64,000 nt of DNA from Leptodontidium sp. MPI-SDFR-AT-0119 (taxonomy: Eukaryota > Ascomycota > Leotiomycetes > Helotiales > Leptodontidiaceae). The stretch covers positions 1-64,000 of the forward strand of contig JAHLEZ010000016.1 of the NCBI GenBank assembly GCA_020726505.1, read 5' to 3'. A program made the position numbers and the translations under genes. The notes below the pieces were generated by a model. The model searched no databases. It saw nothing but the letters and a program-made list of their open reading frames with translations, and was not told the DNA's origin. This document shows positions 39,385 to 52,249 of this stretch, one piece after another; the stretch's first letter is position 1, and each line of letters opens with the position of its first letter.

Positions 39385-42300
39385 ATTGTGAGCCCTGTAA
39401 CGAAGCTATTAAGTTAGTATTCTTCCTTTTGTACTTTATAGACTTAAGTAAAGCTATTAACGTAGGATTAGTAGGTGACGAATAACGTCGGCGTTCCTAC
39501 TTATTAATAAATATAATTTATACTACTATTTTCCCCTTTAAAACCTTTTTAAAAGAGTATAAATCGAGCACCCGTACTTAATATTCTCTTCTCCTCTTTA
39601 ATAAATTTATTAAAGCCTCGAGAGAATAGCCCTTTCTTTACTATAGCAAACTCAACTTTAGTCTCTTCCTTTAATAATTAAACGCCGCTTAACTATAACA
39701 GATAAACTTAGACTTTATAGTACTAAGCCTTTAAATCCTTTAATATCTTTTATAAGGTATAAACTTTAGTTAATTTAGAATTACTAGTCGCTTTAAATAT
39801 CCTCGAAAACGAGCCTTAAGCACAAATGATCGATTAAGTAAAAGTATAATAAAACAAGGAGGCTCTCGATTTCAACTTTAGGGAGTAAGTAAAGTGGGAT
39901 AAAGACTAACAAGTACTTAAACTTAAGAGACTTAAATTAAGTGTAATACTTTTTATATTATTTAACGTTATTATAATTACTTTAATATATACTACCCTAA
40001 TAAGGGAGCATGTTATAAAACACGTATAATAGTCGGAAAAGGCTCGGGCTTATAAGGCAATATATAAGTGGATTTAAGAGACGGTTAATCCTTCGATCTA
40101 TTAGAGTACTATTCGGGAGTGCGAGATTAAGGAGGAATAGAAAGTAAAAGAGTAACTCGACAAGATAACGAATAAGCCGAACGACTTACAGTCTTAGACT
40201 TTATAAATACTCTTTAAAGTGTTAAAGAGAGACTACGCCCCTTCGGAAATAAGTAACCTTACTAAAGCTTAAGTTAAATATAAAGAGAAGCTTAAAATCG
40301 TTAAAATAAGACGAGTTAATCTTAAGGTGTAGATTTAAGAGTAACGATTAGCCTCCTAAGATACTTTATTATACGATATTCTAGACGTCAAGGGCCCCTT
40401 GGCTATTATCAACTTCATCAAGGTAGTATAAGAGAAGCTCGCACTTAAATAGGCCCGCGAACGATTATTAGAGGTCTTTAGAAACGATACTCTTAAGGTT
40501 GTTCACAAGTACACGTTACTTTAATACGTTAATTAGTTATTGGCGCTTAATAAAGAATCTCTTACGGCTATTAAAAGAAATAAGACAGTTAAATTATATA
40601 ATATATTAAGAGAAAGATTAAATACTCTAAGAGTATCATTAGAACTAAGGACTTCTTCGCCAAATACCTTAATTAATACTTGCCCTTATAAGGTAAGCTT
40701 TCACTGACATAAAGCAATCGAGTGTTATAAATTTTAATATTATTATAACGGCTTAACTAGGGACAAATTGCGTAACTTACCGTTTACAGAGGAAATTAAG
40801 GAAACCCGAATTAAGCTTAAAAAGGAGTTTCCCGACCTTAAACGAGTAATTGGCAAGAAAAAGTAAAGACAAATAATAATAAAGGAAATTACTAAGGGAA
40901 CAACCTTTAAAAATTCCTCGTCTTTTCTAATAACCTTAATAAAGGCCTCAAAACTACTGAGGTACCCTAGTAGTATTAATACTTATATAATCAGTCCGGA
41001 GTTACTCGACAAGGCTCTCGCTACCTTTAGAATCTATACTACTATTAATATAAATCGACACTCGCTCTTAGAGAGTACCTTACTTAATAACGGCGCTACT
41101 ACTCACTTAATTAACTCGGTTGCTTTATTAAAGCCTAAGACCTTTATTAAATTAACTAACGACGATAATATTAAAGCCGGAACGTCGAGCCTTATAATTA
41201 AGGGCCGAGGTACTCGTATCTTTAAGGATACTCTCTATAGCCTTAATAGACTAAACACCGAAGACTTAAAGCTTTTTGACGTCGCTATTATTAAAGGATT
41301 TAATATTAATATTATTTCAGAAGCTTATTTATTAAAGGCTAGAGTTTAGTATAATAAGTTAGACTATACGTTACGCGTAGGATTAACTAAGAAGAGCATT
41401 GTATTAAAGTAATTAAAGTAATAGTTTAATTTAGCTTTTTTTGAATATAAGCCTTTTAATTACTCTTTAGCCTCCTTAATTACTTATAACTCTCTGATTC
41501 ACTTAACTTATACCTTTTTAATATTCCCCACACTTTAAAGGAGTATCTAATAAGGCTTTTAATTAAGTCGACGATATTTGAGACCGCGGCTAGACGACGC
41601 TAGGTTATAGTACTTACGGGTAAGGCACTTAAGGAAGGAAGTGTTAGAGAATTTAGTTAAAAATATATATAACGTCGAGATCTTAGGCACTACTTAAATT
41701 AAGTATAAAGAGTACTCTTTAACTATCGCGTAGTAAGTCGTTAGTCGAAGACTTTTAGAGAAAACAGTTACTCGGCCTTTTTATCGCATTTCTTAGGACT
41801 TATTCGACTTCCTTATTGGATTTAATAGAAATAACCAGCTCTTATTAGTTAAAGACTAATATAATAGGAAATTCTATAAATAGCTCTTAAAAAATAAAGG
41901 GTTAATTACTGTTTTAGGAGCTCTTAAACTATTTAAGGCGTAAACGAGACGTTAATTTAGACTTTTAATTTACAAAATACGCTAAGATAATAATACCTTA
42001 GTTATAAGAATTAATAGATTAACTAAGTACGAAAAGTAATATATAAAAAATATTATTAATATTAAAGGTACCCCTTCGTATATACACTAACTTAATAAGG
42101 GAACTAAGCGCGTAGGCAAGGAAATTATTAAAAAGTCTATTAAGATGCGCCTTTTAGTAAACTTATTAAAGGAACTTTAGACGGAAGTAGTTATAATAGT
42201 AATTACTCTTTATAATATAAGTCTAGCTACTTAGAAAGGCTTTAAGAGTCTAAATACGATCTTTTACGCCTAGTTTAGGCAATATTTTCAGTATTACGAC

Positions 42301-45300
42301 CTTAAGCTTATTTAGAAGCTTAATACTAATATACGACCTAACTAGAGTAATATATAAGCGTATAGTTATAGAGCCTATCTTATAATTAAGGACTAAGAGG
42401 CTCTTTAATAAAAGAGAGTATTTAAAGTCAACTTAAGAGCGCACCTTAAATACTTAGTAGGATACGTCTCGTCTAATATATAAAGGGTCTAAGTACTTTA
42501 ATTACAGCGTGTAATAGTGACTTAGAACATTGCTTTTAACAAATCCCTTTTTTATTTAGGCTCTTTAAACGTGGAGAGAGTAGTTGGCTAGTCGCGCTTA
42601 ATATTAAGAGATCTTATTGAAATACTAGAAGAAGAGGAGGGACCCTAAGACACTGGAATTAATATAATTAATTAATAAGTGCACTTAATATACTAGAATT
42701 AATAATAAGTATTACTTTAGAAAAGGAATAACTAAGTTAAGTAATAAGTTTTATAAAAACTATTAAGTTTATAACCTCGGGGGTATTATAGCCTTCGATT
42801 AAGCTTTTAATTACAGGGATAGAGTAACTAATATTACCCTTAGAAAAGTTAAGATTAATAGAACTCGTTAGTAAAAACTTAGGGGTAAATTAATTAAGGA
42901 AGAGTATTAGACTTCTTATTCACGAGCACCCTAATTAGGTCTTAAAACGAGTCGACAAATCAAGACAGTTAATGTCTTAGAGTATAATTAAGAGAGATAT
43001 CTTACGTGACGTATTAAACTTTAAGAGAGATATAAGAGCTAAGCGTTAATTAATACTATAAGTTGTTATATACTCTTAAGGGTCACATAACTAAGAGCGT
43101 AGTCTTAAGCGTTAAAGAGCACTTACTTAAAGTGCCGGCCTTAAGTAATCGAAAGCTTCGCCTTAAGTAATAAAGTATAAGAAGTATCTTAATTTATTAA
43201 ACTTAAGGGAAGAATTAAGTATAAAGTAATACTTATTACTTTCGGCCCTAACTAATAATAACTTACTTAAACCTTTATAAAAGAAAAGAGTAAAAGATTA
43301 AGTAACTAGGGATAGTTAAAAGACTTAAGTTAGTAGTAAAATAACGAAACTAAATTAAAGTGTTTATATAATAATTATTAGAGAGTTAATTATAAAATCG
43401 TTAAACCTATCGAGTAATCGTAAGTATTTTAAGGACTTTTTAGGGACCTTTTAGCCTAGTTAAGAACTAGTGTAAAGAGATAGGAAAGACTTAAGTGTAG
43501 TTTACGTTATTATTTTAGTATTTATTCTTAAAAATATCGAAATTCGATAACTAGTTGATCTCCTATAAATACACTAATCTTAATTACTAAAGGACTTACT
43601 AAATTAGAGAGACCTTAAGAATTACCTTTTAAGAGATCACTTCCGAGCCAACGTAATTAAGGAAATTACTAACTTAGAGTCGCGCAATTACTAAAGAGTC
43701 GTTAAATAAAGCTTCGCCACTAAATAACTAATATTATTAAAATAAGTATTTTATACTAAAGTCGATTTGTCAAGGTATTTAATTAAGTGTCGCTCGCGAG
43801 TTATTATTAAGGGATACTTATAACCCGAAATGTTAATTCTTTTAATATATACGGCTACTTTAGTTACTCGCTCTTTTAAGACCGCTATAATAATAATAGC
43901 TTAATTTAATTTAGAGATAATTTAATTTAATATTATTAACACTTTTATTAACGTTAAACGAAGCGACTCGAGTGCTCGCGTACGCTATTACTTACTGGAC
44001 GGATTTAAATAAGACAGTATAATAGTAGAGGTTAATCGCGTACTTTATAGCCTTAGAGACTCGCTAGTATTATAGTATAGAGACTTTACCAGAACTTTGT
44101 TAAAGTTAGGGTTAATCTCTTATAAAGAGGAGCCTTATATCTTTATAAACAAGTAACGTTCGGTCTTTATTATTTTTTATATCGACGATATTTAAGTATT
44201 ATATTATATTTTAGCTCTTAAAGACGCTTAACTTATTATTAACGGCTTAAACACGGTATACGAGCTTATTAGAGGAGGACTAATAAAGTGGTTTTTAGGT
44301 GTTTGTGTTATTAGAGATCGTTAAGTGAAGACTATTTCCTTAGTATATAACACTTATATTTAAAAGGTTACTTTGCGATTTGACTTAGTAAACGGAAATT
44401 GCCTAAGTACTCTATTACTTTAAGTTAAGTTACTAAAGAATTAAGGGCAAGTGACCCTAGTTTAAATTAAGGAGTATTAAGAGAAGGTTAACTTAGTACT
44501 TTATATAGTAATTATGTTATATATAAACGTTACATTTATAGTTTTAAGGCTTTCTTACTTCTTAATTAATTCTTCTTTAAAGCATCTTGCGGTAGTTAAC
44601 TGGACTATTCGTTACTTCTTTAGGACCCGATTTTTAGTAATCACCTATAGTTATAAGCTACGCGACTCTTAGCTTATTATAGCTTCAGATGCTTCCTTTA
44701 TGGATAATCTCGATACTAGGCGTTCTTTTAATAATTATATTATAATACTTTTTAGAGGTTTAATCTTATAAAAAGTGGCCTTACAAAATATAGTTACTAC
44801 TTCGATTACACAGGCTAAGCTTTTAGGGGTTAAGTGTACGGCTAAAGAGATTATAGATTTATAACGTTTTTTTTAGGAACTACGCCTTAAGTTAAGGGAA
44901 ATTTAGAGGATGTTTTGTGATAATTAATAAACGATATAGTTAATTATTAGGGAAAATTAGTGTATTTTTACTAAGTTACGCCACGTTAATATTTAGAATA
45001 TGTAATTACGCTAGGAGTTTTGTGGTACAGAAGTGGAGCATAAAGTAGGTGCTCTCAAAGTGGTGATTAAGTCGTCTGAATTCTGTAAAAGGAGGCTCGT
45101 AGGGAGTAACTGACTACATACACGAATAGGGGCTGCTGAGTCAGCAGAGCCATGGTGCCGCATGCCCGTGCCTGTACGACAAGTTTTAAAAAGGCACTTT
45201 TTTAGTTGAATATATACTTATAAGTTATATGCCCGTTAATAGACTTATAAAGAACCTCTCTTAATAGAAATTTGAGAGTTTTATTACTTTTATTAACCTA

Positions 45301-45318
45301 GTGAATGTTCGTGCTTAA
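39385..45318 (+). pseudogene. RT5 gag-pol remnant (copia type)
   Basis: Gag lies near 40000-40870, with a degraded zinc-knuckle region (ECYKF) near 40720. Protease is near 41090, where NNGATTHLINS stands where DSGAT would be, so the catalytic Asp is lost. Integrase is at about 41770-42330 (RISQDLFDF-like block, LLLVKD, LYNISLAT). RT has FYIDDI near 44175-44193. RNase H and the C-terminus continue to about 45318, ending INLVNVRA then stop. The solo LTR-like insertion at 45021-45181 breaks the RNase H segment just after the NM*LR*EF stretch. Many TGG/CAG-to-TAG stops. Closest relative in the window is RT3. Confidence 0.8.
45021..45181 (-). repeat. Solo LTR-like insertion in RT5 (161 bp), scarcely RIPed
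   Basis: Perfect TSD agttt on both sides (45016-45020, 45182-45186). Its minus-strand start TGTCGTACAGGCACGGG and end CTCCACTTCTGTACCACA nearly equal those of the RT5 LTR, but the middle differs. Base composition is normal, and it contains the palindrome ctgctgagtcagcag. Confidence 0.9.
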
Positions 45319-46876
45319 TTAAAGTAACTTACTTTAAAAGCTTCACTTTAAAGCCGGCTTTTATACACGTTCTTTACCTTTCTTTTATTATAAAGGTAGT
45401 TTAACTATAAGCTCACCTTATAAATACATAATGTATTTTCTTATATACTTGTTATTCTTTTATAAATTCTCTTATTATTTTTATTTACTTAGAAAGTAAT
45501 TAAACTTAAGGGTGAAAATCACGGCACTTAAAAGATTTAATTACTCTTAACGTTTATTTAATTTAATAACGGAAAAGTAGTGTAAGAAAGTAGTTACAAG
45601 GGGACACTTAGTTGTTTAAAGGTTCTTAAGCCTCGCCGAACATAAAAAACAAATAACTTATTTAATTAAAAGGCCCAAAACCTCCTAAACTAAGTCACTT
45701 AACGTATTAGTAATCACTTTAATAAGCTCCTTAATACGAGTAGCCTAAGCCTCTTACTCTAGTGTGAGAGCAACTCTACGGGGCTTATCGGCCACTATAG
45801 CCCGAAAAGTAACAAGACTAGTACTAACGCCAGCGGCCGTAATAGTAGCTTTATTAACTCTACTTACAGTTATAGTAAGAGCAGCAGCCGCAAGAGTAGC
45901 AAGAGAAGTAGCCGCAGGAGTAGTAAGAGAAGCTAAAGATATTCTTAGAGGATTCTCTTTACTACCCTCTAATTTAGAAGAGGAATCGATGTAAAAAGTA
46001 GCTAAGGCCGTACTTAAAGCACAACTAATAGAACGAGTTACTCCACTAACAGCTCTATTAATAATAACGTGATCCTTAAGGGCCGCAAAAACCGGAGCTC
46101 TTAACTACTTAAGCTCCTAAAGAAATTAATAATTACATACTAAAAAAGAGAGTAACTAAGAAACTTATCTTCTCTCTAGTATTATTTAATAACGCCGCCT
46201 TATAAATGATAAAGGGGGCCTAGGCAGTAGCGGGAGCAACTTTATAAGAGTGGCCTAAGGCACACGTAAAGTAACGAGTACCCCGACTAATAATATTAAA
46301 GTATTCGCTGGTGCTTTTAATTTAAAGGGCGCTATTAATATAACTTAAGTAAATAACTACACGCTTAGCTCCCTTAACACGAGGAGCACGAGCACAAGTA
46401 ACAGGAGTAGCCGCAGTAGCTCTCTTTAGAGTAAAAGTAGCCTTTAGAGCCTTCTTAGCCTTCTTTTTCTTCTTCGCTTATTATAATTAGTAATACTTAA
46501 ATTAATATATAGCTTTAAGATTAACGATTAACTTAATTTAATTCAAATAACTTATAACGGCAAACAAACAATTAGCCTTAACGACAGTAGTAGATCGCCT
46601 TAAGACACCTATAGTGCCGGTTAATCGATTTATTAATTAATTAATTATTAATTAGTTGATTAATTAGTAGATCGAAAAGAGTTGATTTATATAGTACAAA
46701 GTAGTTGTAGGATTAAGAATCAAGCGGGGGCTACGCCACTTTAAATAAGAGGGTTATTGCCTAACTTAATAGTATAAGAATAGTTGTGGCCTAAGTATTT
46801 AGTTTAATATTTACTCTCGCTTAGCGTAACTAACTATAATACTAGTGGCTTACTATTATCACTTAGCTAGGGGGTG
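45319..46876. other. RT5 3' region between RNase H and LTR, with antisense coding-like frame
   Basis: The minus strand from about 46485 to 45690 is coding-like for about 260 codons. It opens with a Lys-rich block (AKKKKKAKKALKATF), then ARAPRVKGAKRVVIYLSYIN, SRGTRYFT and, after a frame slip, SSSKLEGSKENPLRISLASL followed by Ala/Thr-rich sequence. Few stops. The opposite-strand open stretch at 45764-45994 is its shadow. No family recognised. Confidence 0.5.
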
Positions 46877-47061
46877 TGTCGTATAGGCACAGGCTAATGC
46901 TTAGTTAATTACGCGCTACACTAGATATAGTTTCTGTTACGTTATACTACTTTTAAGAGAATAACGTGTTCCCTTAATTTCCTTATATATTCTGGACAAC
47001 AATTAAGCACTTAAATTCTCCTTACGTTGATCGCAAGGCTCTACTCCACTTCTGTACCACA
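46877..47061 (+). repeat. RT5 3' LTR (185 bp)
   Basis: Starts TGTCGTATAGGCACAGG and ends CTGTACCACA, followed by the acttt duplication. Confidence 0.95.
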
Positions 47062-47066
47062 ACTTT

Positions 47067-49367
47067 CTAGGATATAAGTAGCTTTCCTCTTCTTAAGTTG
47101 CCTTATGACTTCTTGTGTATTATATTATGCCTTACTTACTATAAATACAGTCGTGAAGTTTATAGTGCTATTACTATTATCGTCGTCGGAACTCTCTAAA
47201 TAATTATTAATATTTATTAAAGTGTCTAAATCTGTATTTTAGTAGTTTTTTAAATAGTATTTAAATATAATTTAGTTCTAGTCTAAATTAGGGTCAGTTC
47301 CCTTTATATAAGCTAAGTAACTCTTAAAGATCTTATCTATGGCTTTCACTCCTTCGACCTTGCGCGCCGCGAAGTATCTTGCCTTAGACGCTTTTTACTC
47401 TTCGTCGGAGTAGCGACTATTATAATAATTTATCTTTTTATAAATAATATGCCTTATATAGCCTAATATAAGCTAGAATTTGTCTCCGCGTTTGTTTTTA
47501 CTTAAAAATTTTATCTTGCGGTTAGAATAATAAGCCGTCTTATTTACGACATAAGATTAGTAGCGATTCGTATATAATCTAAAGTACTTGCCTACCTTCG
47601 ATCCCGAGTTATAAGTTACTTTAACGCTAACGGCGGAGTAAAGACTATTTATTAATATAAGGCAAGTAAGGGGTGCCTAAAATAAGGCTATCTTAAAGAG
47701 GGGGTTCTTTATTATTCCTTACACAAGCTTATCGCGGAGCGTCTTATTGTTTTATATATTGTCGTTCTTAAGGCCAAGTTAAATACTCTATAGTTCTTTA
47801 GTGAAGTTCTTTAATTAAGTTAGTACCGGCTTTCTTATTTAGTAAGGCTTATTTTAAAATAACGAGAAAGTTAGACTAAACTACTAGCTAAGGAACTTAT
47901 TAGTTCTCTCCTCTATCTTAAAGTGTTCGCGAGTCGTTTTAATAAGCTTATTAAATAAGTACCTCTTATTTTAGAGGTACTAATAGTAGTACGAACTAGC
48001 CCCGTCTCGTAGTATTAATAGAAAGGCTCGGTTTTAGACCTTAGTCTTAATTAATACTTTTTAATATAAGTCAGTGAAGATGTAGAGCTTCTTATTTAAG
48101 TAGTCCTTATCCCCGTTATATTAAAGCTCCTTAGTGTATATCTTAATAAGGTTTACTAACGATTTTACTTAGTCTAAGGTTAATAGATTTATAATATACT
48201 ATAATTGCCGAATTAGCTCTGTATATAGTCTAGTAGTCCTAGGAACTTTAAATAATAGTAATAACTTATCCCGTGGGTATATTACTAGCGTTAATGTAAG
48301 ATTCAGTAACACGTGATTATTTAATCTCTATAAGTGGAGATTACTTAGGGGATCCTTCTTAAGAGTAAATGAAAACTCCTTTTTAGGACTATAAGTAAGG
48401 GGGTTATATTATATAAATCCTCGATCTTATCTCCTTTAGTAAGGGAGATCTTAAGTAATCTTAATAATTAAATTGTCTTTATAAGCTTTACTCTTAATCC
48501 TTTTAAAGGAGTATCTTTTTCTATAGAATAAATAATTACCTTTAGTTAGTATTATAAAGATATTAGGGGTTGATTTTATTAAAGTGTTATTAGAAATAGC
48601 GATAGTAGTTGAGAGAGTAATTCTTAGATATAATTCGGTACTAATTTAGGGTAATTCCGAATTTATATTTTTATTTAGTCCTCTAGCTATAAATTTTCCT
48701 TAGCTTACATTGCCTTTACTAAAGCCTCTACTATCCTTGTCCCTCTCTATTGTTATATAAATATACTAAAGACTCGTAAGCCGTCCCTGAGACATATACG
48801 TTTTATAACCTTAATTAATTTAAACTCCTTTATTATTTAACTCTTAAAATACTCTTAAAAGTCCTAAAAAAGGAATTCTCCCTTAATACAACTATTATAA
48901 AAGAACTCACAGAACTTTTATAAGTATATCGTCGTATTTCTTATAAAAGCTAAGCTAAGATTTAGTATTTCTCTTAGTGTAGCCGTGTTATTAAATGTTT
49001 CTAGAGTTAATTCTAGCTCCGGTGTATAGTCTAAAGTATTCGCTATTATGTCGGATATGATTTATAAGTGATCTAGTAAGTTCTTAGATAGGTTTCTTAA
49101 AGGTCTTATATTTTAGATTTAAGGATATTAAATTAATAGTCTTTATAAAGTAATTATCGTATTATAATAGTTTTTCTTTAACGTATAATTGTCTTAATCG
49201 AGTCTTAAGAGAGAAGTTGCCTTCCCTCTACGATTTAGAAAAAGTAAAATGCCCTTTAAGGAAAATATAGTAAAGTAATCTTTAAATTAAAGCCTAAAAT
49301 CCGCTCTATAGCCTAAGACCTTTTTTGTTTATAATAAGGTTAATAATATAAGCTTGCTACTAATTAG
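47067..49367 (-). pseudogene. RT4 gag / 5' pol remnant
   Basis: The part of RT4 upstream of the RT5 insertion, between the 5' LTR and the break. On the minus strand, 47400-47260 reads ARYFAARKVEGVKAIDKIFK then SYLAYIKGTDPNLD, showing former coding sequence. By position in a copia element this is gag and protease. No zinc knuckle or protease Asp motif could be placed reliably in the RIPed sequence. Confidence 0.55.
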
Positions 49368-49623
49368 TATTAGTATAATACCGGTTTATATACTACGCTG
49401 TATATATAAATATATTTAAAATACGTGTATAACGACAAAGTAATAAAGTGTGATTCAAAATTTGTGTATATTTTAAGAGAGTATAAAGAGAGCTAGACTA
49501 TATACTACGAAACCTTACTAAATCTCTACTGAAACTAGTCTAGTTAGGCTCTGACCCTTGACTTTAACCCGCACCCCCTTTTCTAGACTAAAGTATACTT
49601 ATGCAGGGACCTGTGGACTAATA
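49368..49623 (-). repeat. RT4 5' LTR (256 bp)
   Basis: In plus orientation it starts tattag (for tgtcgg) and ends gtggactaata (for ...aaca), followed by the aagtt duplication. Confidence 0.94.
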
Positions 49624-49628
49624 AAGTT

Positions 49629-52002
49629 AATCTCGAGAAGGTCTCTTTCATTTATAAATAGACTTACTTTAACTTAATTAAAGGTATATAGTCCTTCCTT
49701 AGTTTTTGTAATTTCTATTAGAGATTTATTTATAATTATAGTATTATAACGAAACCTCTTATTTAATTAATTAAGAATAACGTTCCCTTTTACTTTACTA
49801 TAAAGTGCGAAGACGCCTTCGACCTCCTAAAATATACTCTCACGTCCGCGCCTCTCTTAAGACACTACTAACAGGATTTACTTTGCCTCTTAGAGACAAA
49901 TACTAGTGATAGTATTATAATAAGAGTCCTTTTTTAATAACACAGCGACGACTAGTTCCTTATTACTTTCTTTTTAAAGACTATATTACTTATTAAGCTT
50001 AACTATATAATACACGACAAAGAGATATTAGTTATTATTAGATCCTTTAGGCATTAGCGTATTAAGTTAGCAGGAGCCCCTTACTAAGTCCGTGTTATAA
50101 TAAACTATAAGGCCTTAAAATACTTTATAACCTCTAAGTAGTTAAATACTAGACAAGTACAATAAGTAGAGCTTTTAGCAGACTATAATTTTATAATCAC
50201 GTACCGCCTTAGAATTTATAACCCCTTAGTAAACGCACTCTCTTATAAGTTAAACGAATTAAATTAATAAAACTCTACGAAGAACGCCTTTAATAACTCT
50301 TACGCTAAGACTAAGTTAACCCCTACTTATTATTTATAAAGTACGGCCGCTTAATAACGTTAACGCACTAATGGCCGATATTAAGTTCGCTGCCCTTATA
50401 TTAATATTCTCCGTCGTATAGTAAATACTAGAGGCTAATCGCACTACTTCTTCCTTATAGGCTCTACGTAAGTAAGTTATATTAAGCTCTCTAAGTAAAC
50501 TTAGCCTAGAAGGCGACCTCTTACTCCACGACGGCCGCCTCTTAGTCCTTAATGTCGATTACCTTTAAACTCTCTTTATATAAGAGGTCTATAATCGAGT
50601 CACTATAGCGTACCTTAGTACTATAAAGACGATTTAAATGCTCTCTTCTTAGTACTAGTGACACAGAATTACATTGACAGTCTAGTAATACTACTGTAAC
50701 TATTATACTTGCCGACAAATTAAGTCCCCCGAGATAAGAAGCCGGGATTCTTTTATTCTCTCCCCGTTCTGTTTCGACCCTAGGAATATATTATAGTAAA
50801 CTACTACTCCTTTAATAAAAACAAGTATAAATTCGATAACGTCCTCGTCTTTATTAATAGATTTAGTAAATAAGCTATTAATATCTCTTATTAAAAGACA
50901 GTAAATACTCAGAAGCTAGTTATTATATATATTTACTATATACTATTACTTTAGCACTCGTTTAATTATTACTTTTAATAAAGGTCCCTAGTTTGTCTTT
51001 AAGTTCTAGACCGCCCTTAGTAAGATCCTCGGAACTAAGAGACAGCTGTCCGCTACTGACTACCTATAAATAGATAATTAGACTGAAGTATATAACTAAT
51101 ACCTATAGAGACGACTCTAACTTTTCGTTATATATTACTAAGACGACTAGTTAAAGTACCTTCTTATTATAGACTACGCCTAGATGTCCCTCCTACACAA
51201 TTCCCTAGGGGGACTGGACTCTCTCTATTTAAGGTAGTCTATAAATATATACTACGTACGGATTAAGACTAGAAAATTGACTTACTAGACTCAATTACCC
51301 CTACTGACAAGTTAAATACTTAATAAGCTATTGACTATACTTAACGTTATAAGAAGGTATAAGATATAGCTCAGTCGAACCTCACTGTGGCCTAAGCCAA
51401 AATAGTTAGGTCCTATAACGCCTCTCGCTGTGATATTAACTTTAATAAAGACAGCTTAGTCTAGCTCGACATACGCTACTTTAAGACACTCTATTTATTT
51501 AAAAAGTTAGATATATTAACTAATAGACTATTTAGAGTACTCAAGAAGGTAAGACACTTATACTGCCTGGAATTACTAATAAGTATAAAGGTTTATAACG
51601 TCTTTCTAACTAGTAAGTTATACTGAGACTCTAACGACCCCTTACTAAGCTAAATACAAGATACCCCCCCGCCGATTAATATTATAGGCGACAACGAGTA
51701 AGAACTAAAAAAAGTACTTACTTGCCGTAAGAAGGGCAAGACTTTATCTTATTATGTTACTTGGCTTAATTAAGACGTTAATTTAAACTAATACAACGCT
51801 TCTAACCTTAAGTACACTCTATATAAAGTCAGGGATTTTCACTTTAGTTACCCTAAGTAAGTAGGACCCCCTACTAAGCTACTTAAATAAATTAAAGTAT
51901 AAGAAGATAATATTAACGACTACGACGACTTTAATAACAATAAGGAGATAGACTAACGCTCAAGGACGAGCTTTTTCTAGAGGGGGGGGGGGGGGGGGGG
52001 AG
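49629..52002 (+). pseudogene. RT1 RNase H, integrase and chromodomain, ending in a 19-G polypurine tract
   Basis: RT1 resumes in frame with NLEKVSFIYK, then SFLSFCNFY*RFIYNYS, the usual gypsy continuation after RT. RNase H follows to about 50300, and integrase to about 51650, including a GPY/F-type end (INFNKDSLV*LDIRYFKTL, VRHLYCLELLISIKVYNVF). Residues from about 51690 read E*ELKKVLTCRKKGKTLSYY then VTWLN, a chromodomain pattern, which makes RT1 a chromovirus. Chromodomains of such integrases are known to bind histone marks; here it is inferred by similarity. The frame runs into the G tract at 51982-52000, the polypurine tract. Confidence 0.82.
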
Positions 52003-52249
52003 TGTGACGACCGGCGCTGCTTAGAGCCTCATTTCCACCGGCTCTACTTAGTATTTCCCGATTAGGACGTACCGAGATTACTATAGTACTAAGTATACCG
52101 ACCTCTTATATATAAACCTCTTCTTTCCTTACTTTCTTTCCTTTATAATTATAGATTCTAAGTTAAAGCTTAGTATTGTTGTATGTCTTGTGTTAATATA
52201 TAAGGCGTCAGTTACACGTGATTGCCGTCTTTCTAGGGCAAGCGTCACA
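52003..52249 (+). repeat. RT1 3' LTR (247 bp)
   Basis: TGTGACGACCGG...GCGTCACA, followed by agaaa (52250-52254). Less RIP-changed than its partner. Confidence 0.95.

Larger units (their letters stand above)
39200..47061 (+). mobile_element. RT5: Ty1/copia element inserted in RT4 (7862 bp)
   Basis: Two 185-bp LTRs (39200-39384, 46877-47061) flanked by acttt (39195-39199, 47062-47066). G-rich tract tagctagggggtg before the 3' LTR, like that of RT3. Contains a 161-bp solo LTR-like insertion (45021-45181); without it 7696 bp. Innermost complete element of the RT4 branch. Confidence 0.95.
34238..49623 (-). mobile_element. RT4: Ty1/copia element inserted in the RT1 RT gene, minus strand (15,386 bp including RT5)
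   Basis: Two 256-bp LTRs (34238-34493, 49368-49623) and matching TSD aagtt (34233-34237, 49624-49628). Without RT5 the element is 7519 bp. Read on the minus strand, gag lies at the right and pol at the left. The minus-strand sequence before the 3' LTR (aaaagaagttttactag) resembles the RT2 polypurine tract. Confidence 0.94.
13200..52249 (+). mobile_element. RT1: Ty3/gypsy chromovirus, host of the whole nest (39,050 bp)
   Basis: Both ends carry a 247-bp LTR (TGTGACGACCGG...), flanked by the same pentamer agaaa (13195-13199 and 52250-52254). This proves that one insertion spans 39 kb. Subtracting RT3 plus its TSD (16,240 bp) and RT4 plus its TSD (15,391 bp) leaves a 7419-bp element, normal for the family. 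Internal order is gag, protease/RT, RNase H, integrase, chromodomain, then a 19-G polypurine tract before the 3' LTR. Stops throughout and a changed RT motif make it inactive. Confidence 0.95.

Noticed and set aside
45764..45994. 76-codon Ala/Val/Arg-rich plus-strand ORF
   Set aside because: It is the reverse of the Ala/Thr-rich antisense frame in RT5; the minus-strand reading extends further and looks more like protein.
51981..52001. 19-G tract as a G-quadruplex or assembly artefact
   Set aside because: Its place directly before the 3' LTR fits a polypurine tract; length may still be imprecise because of homopolymer error.
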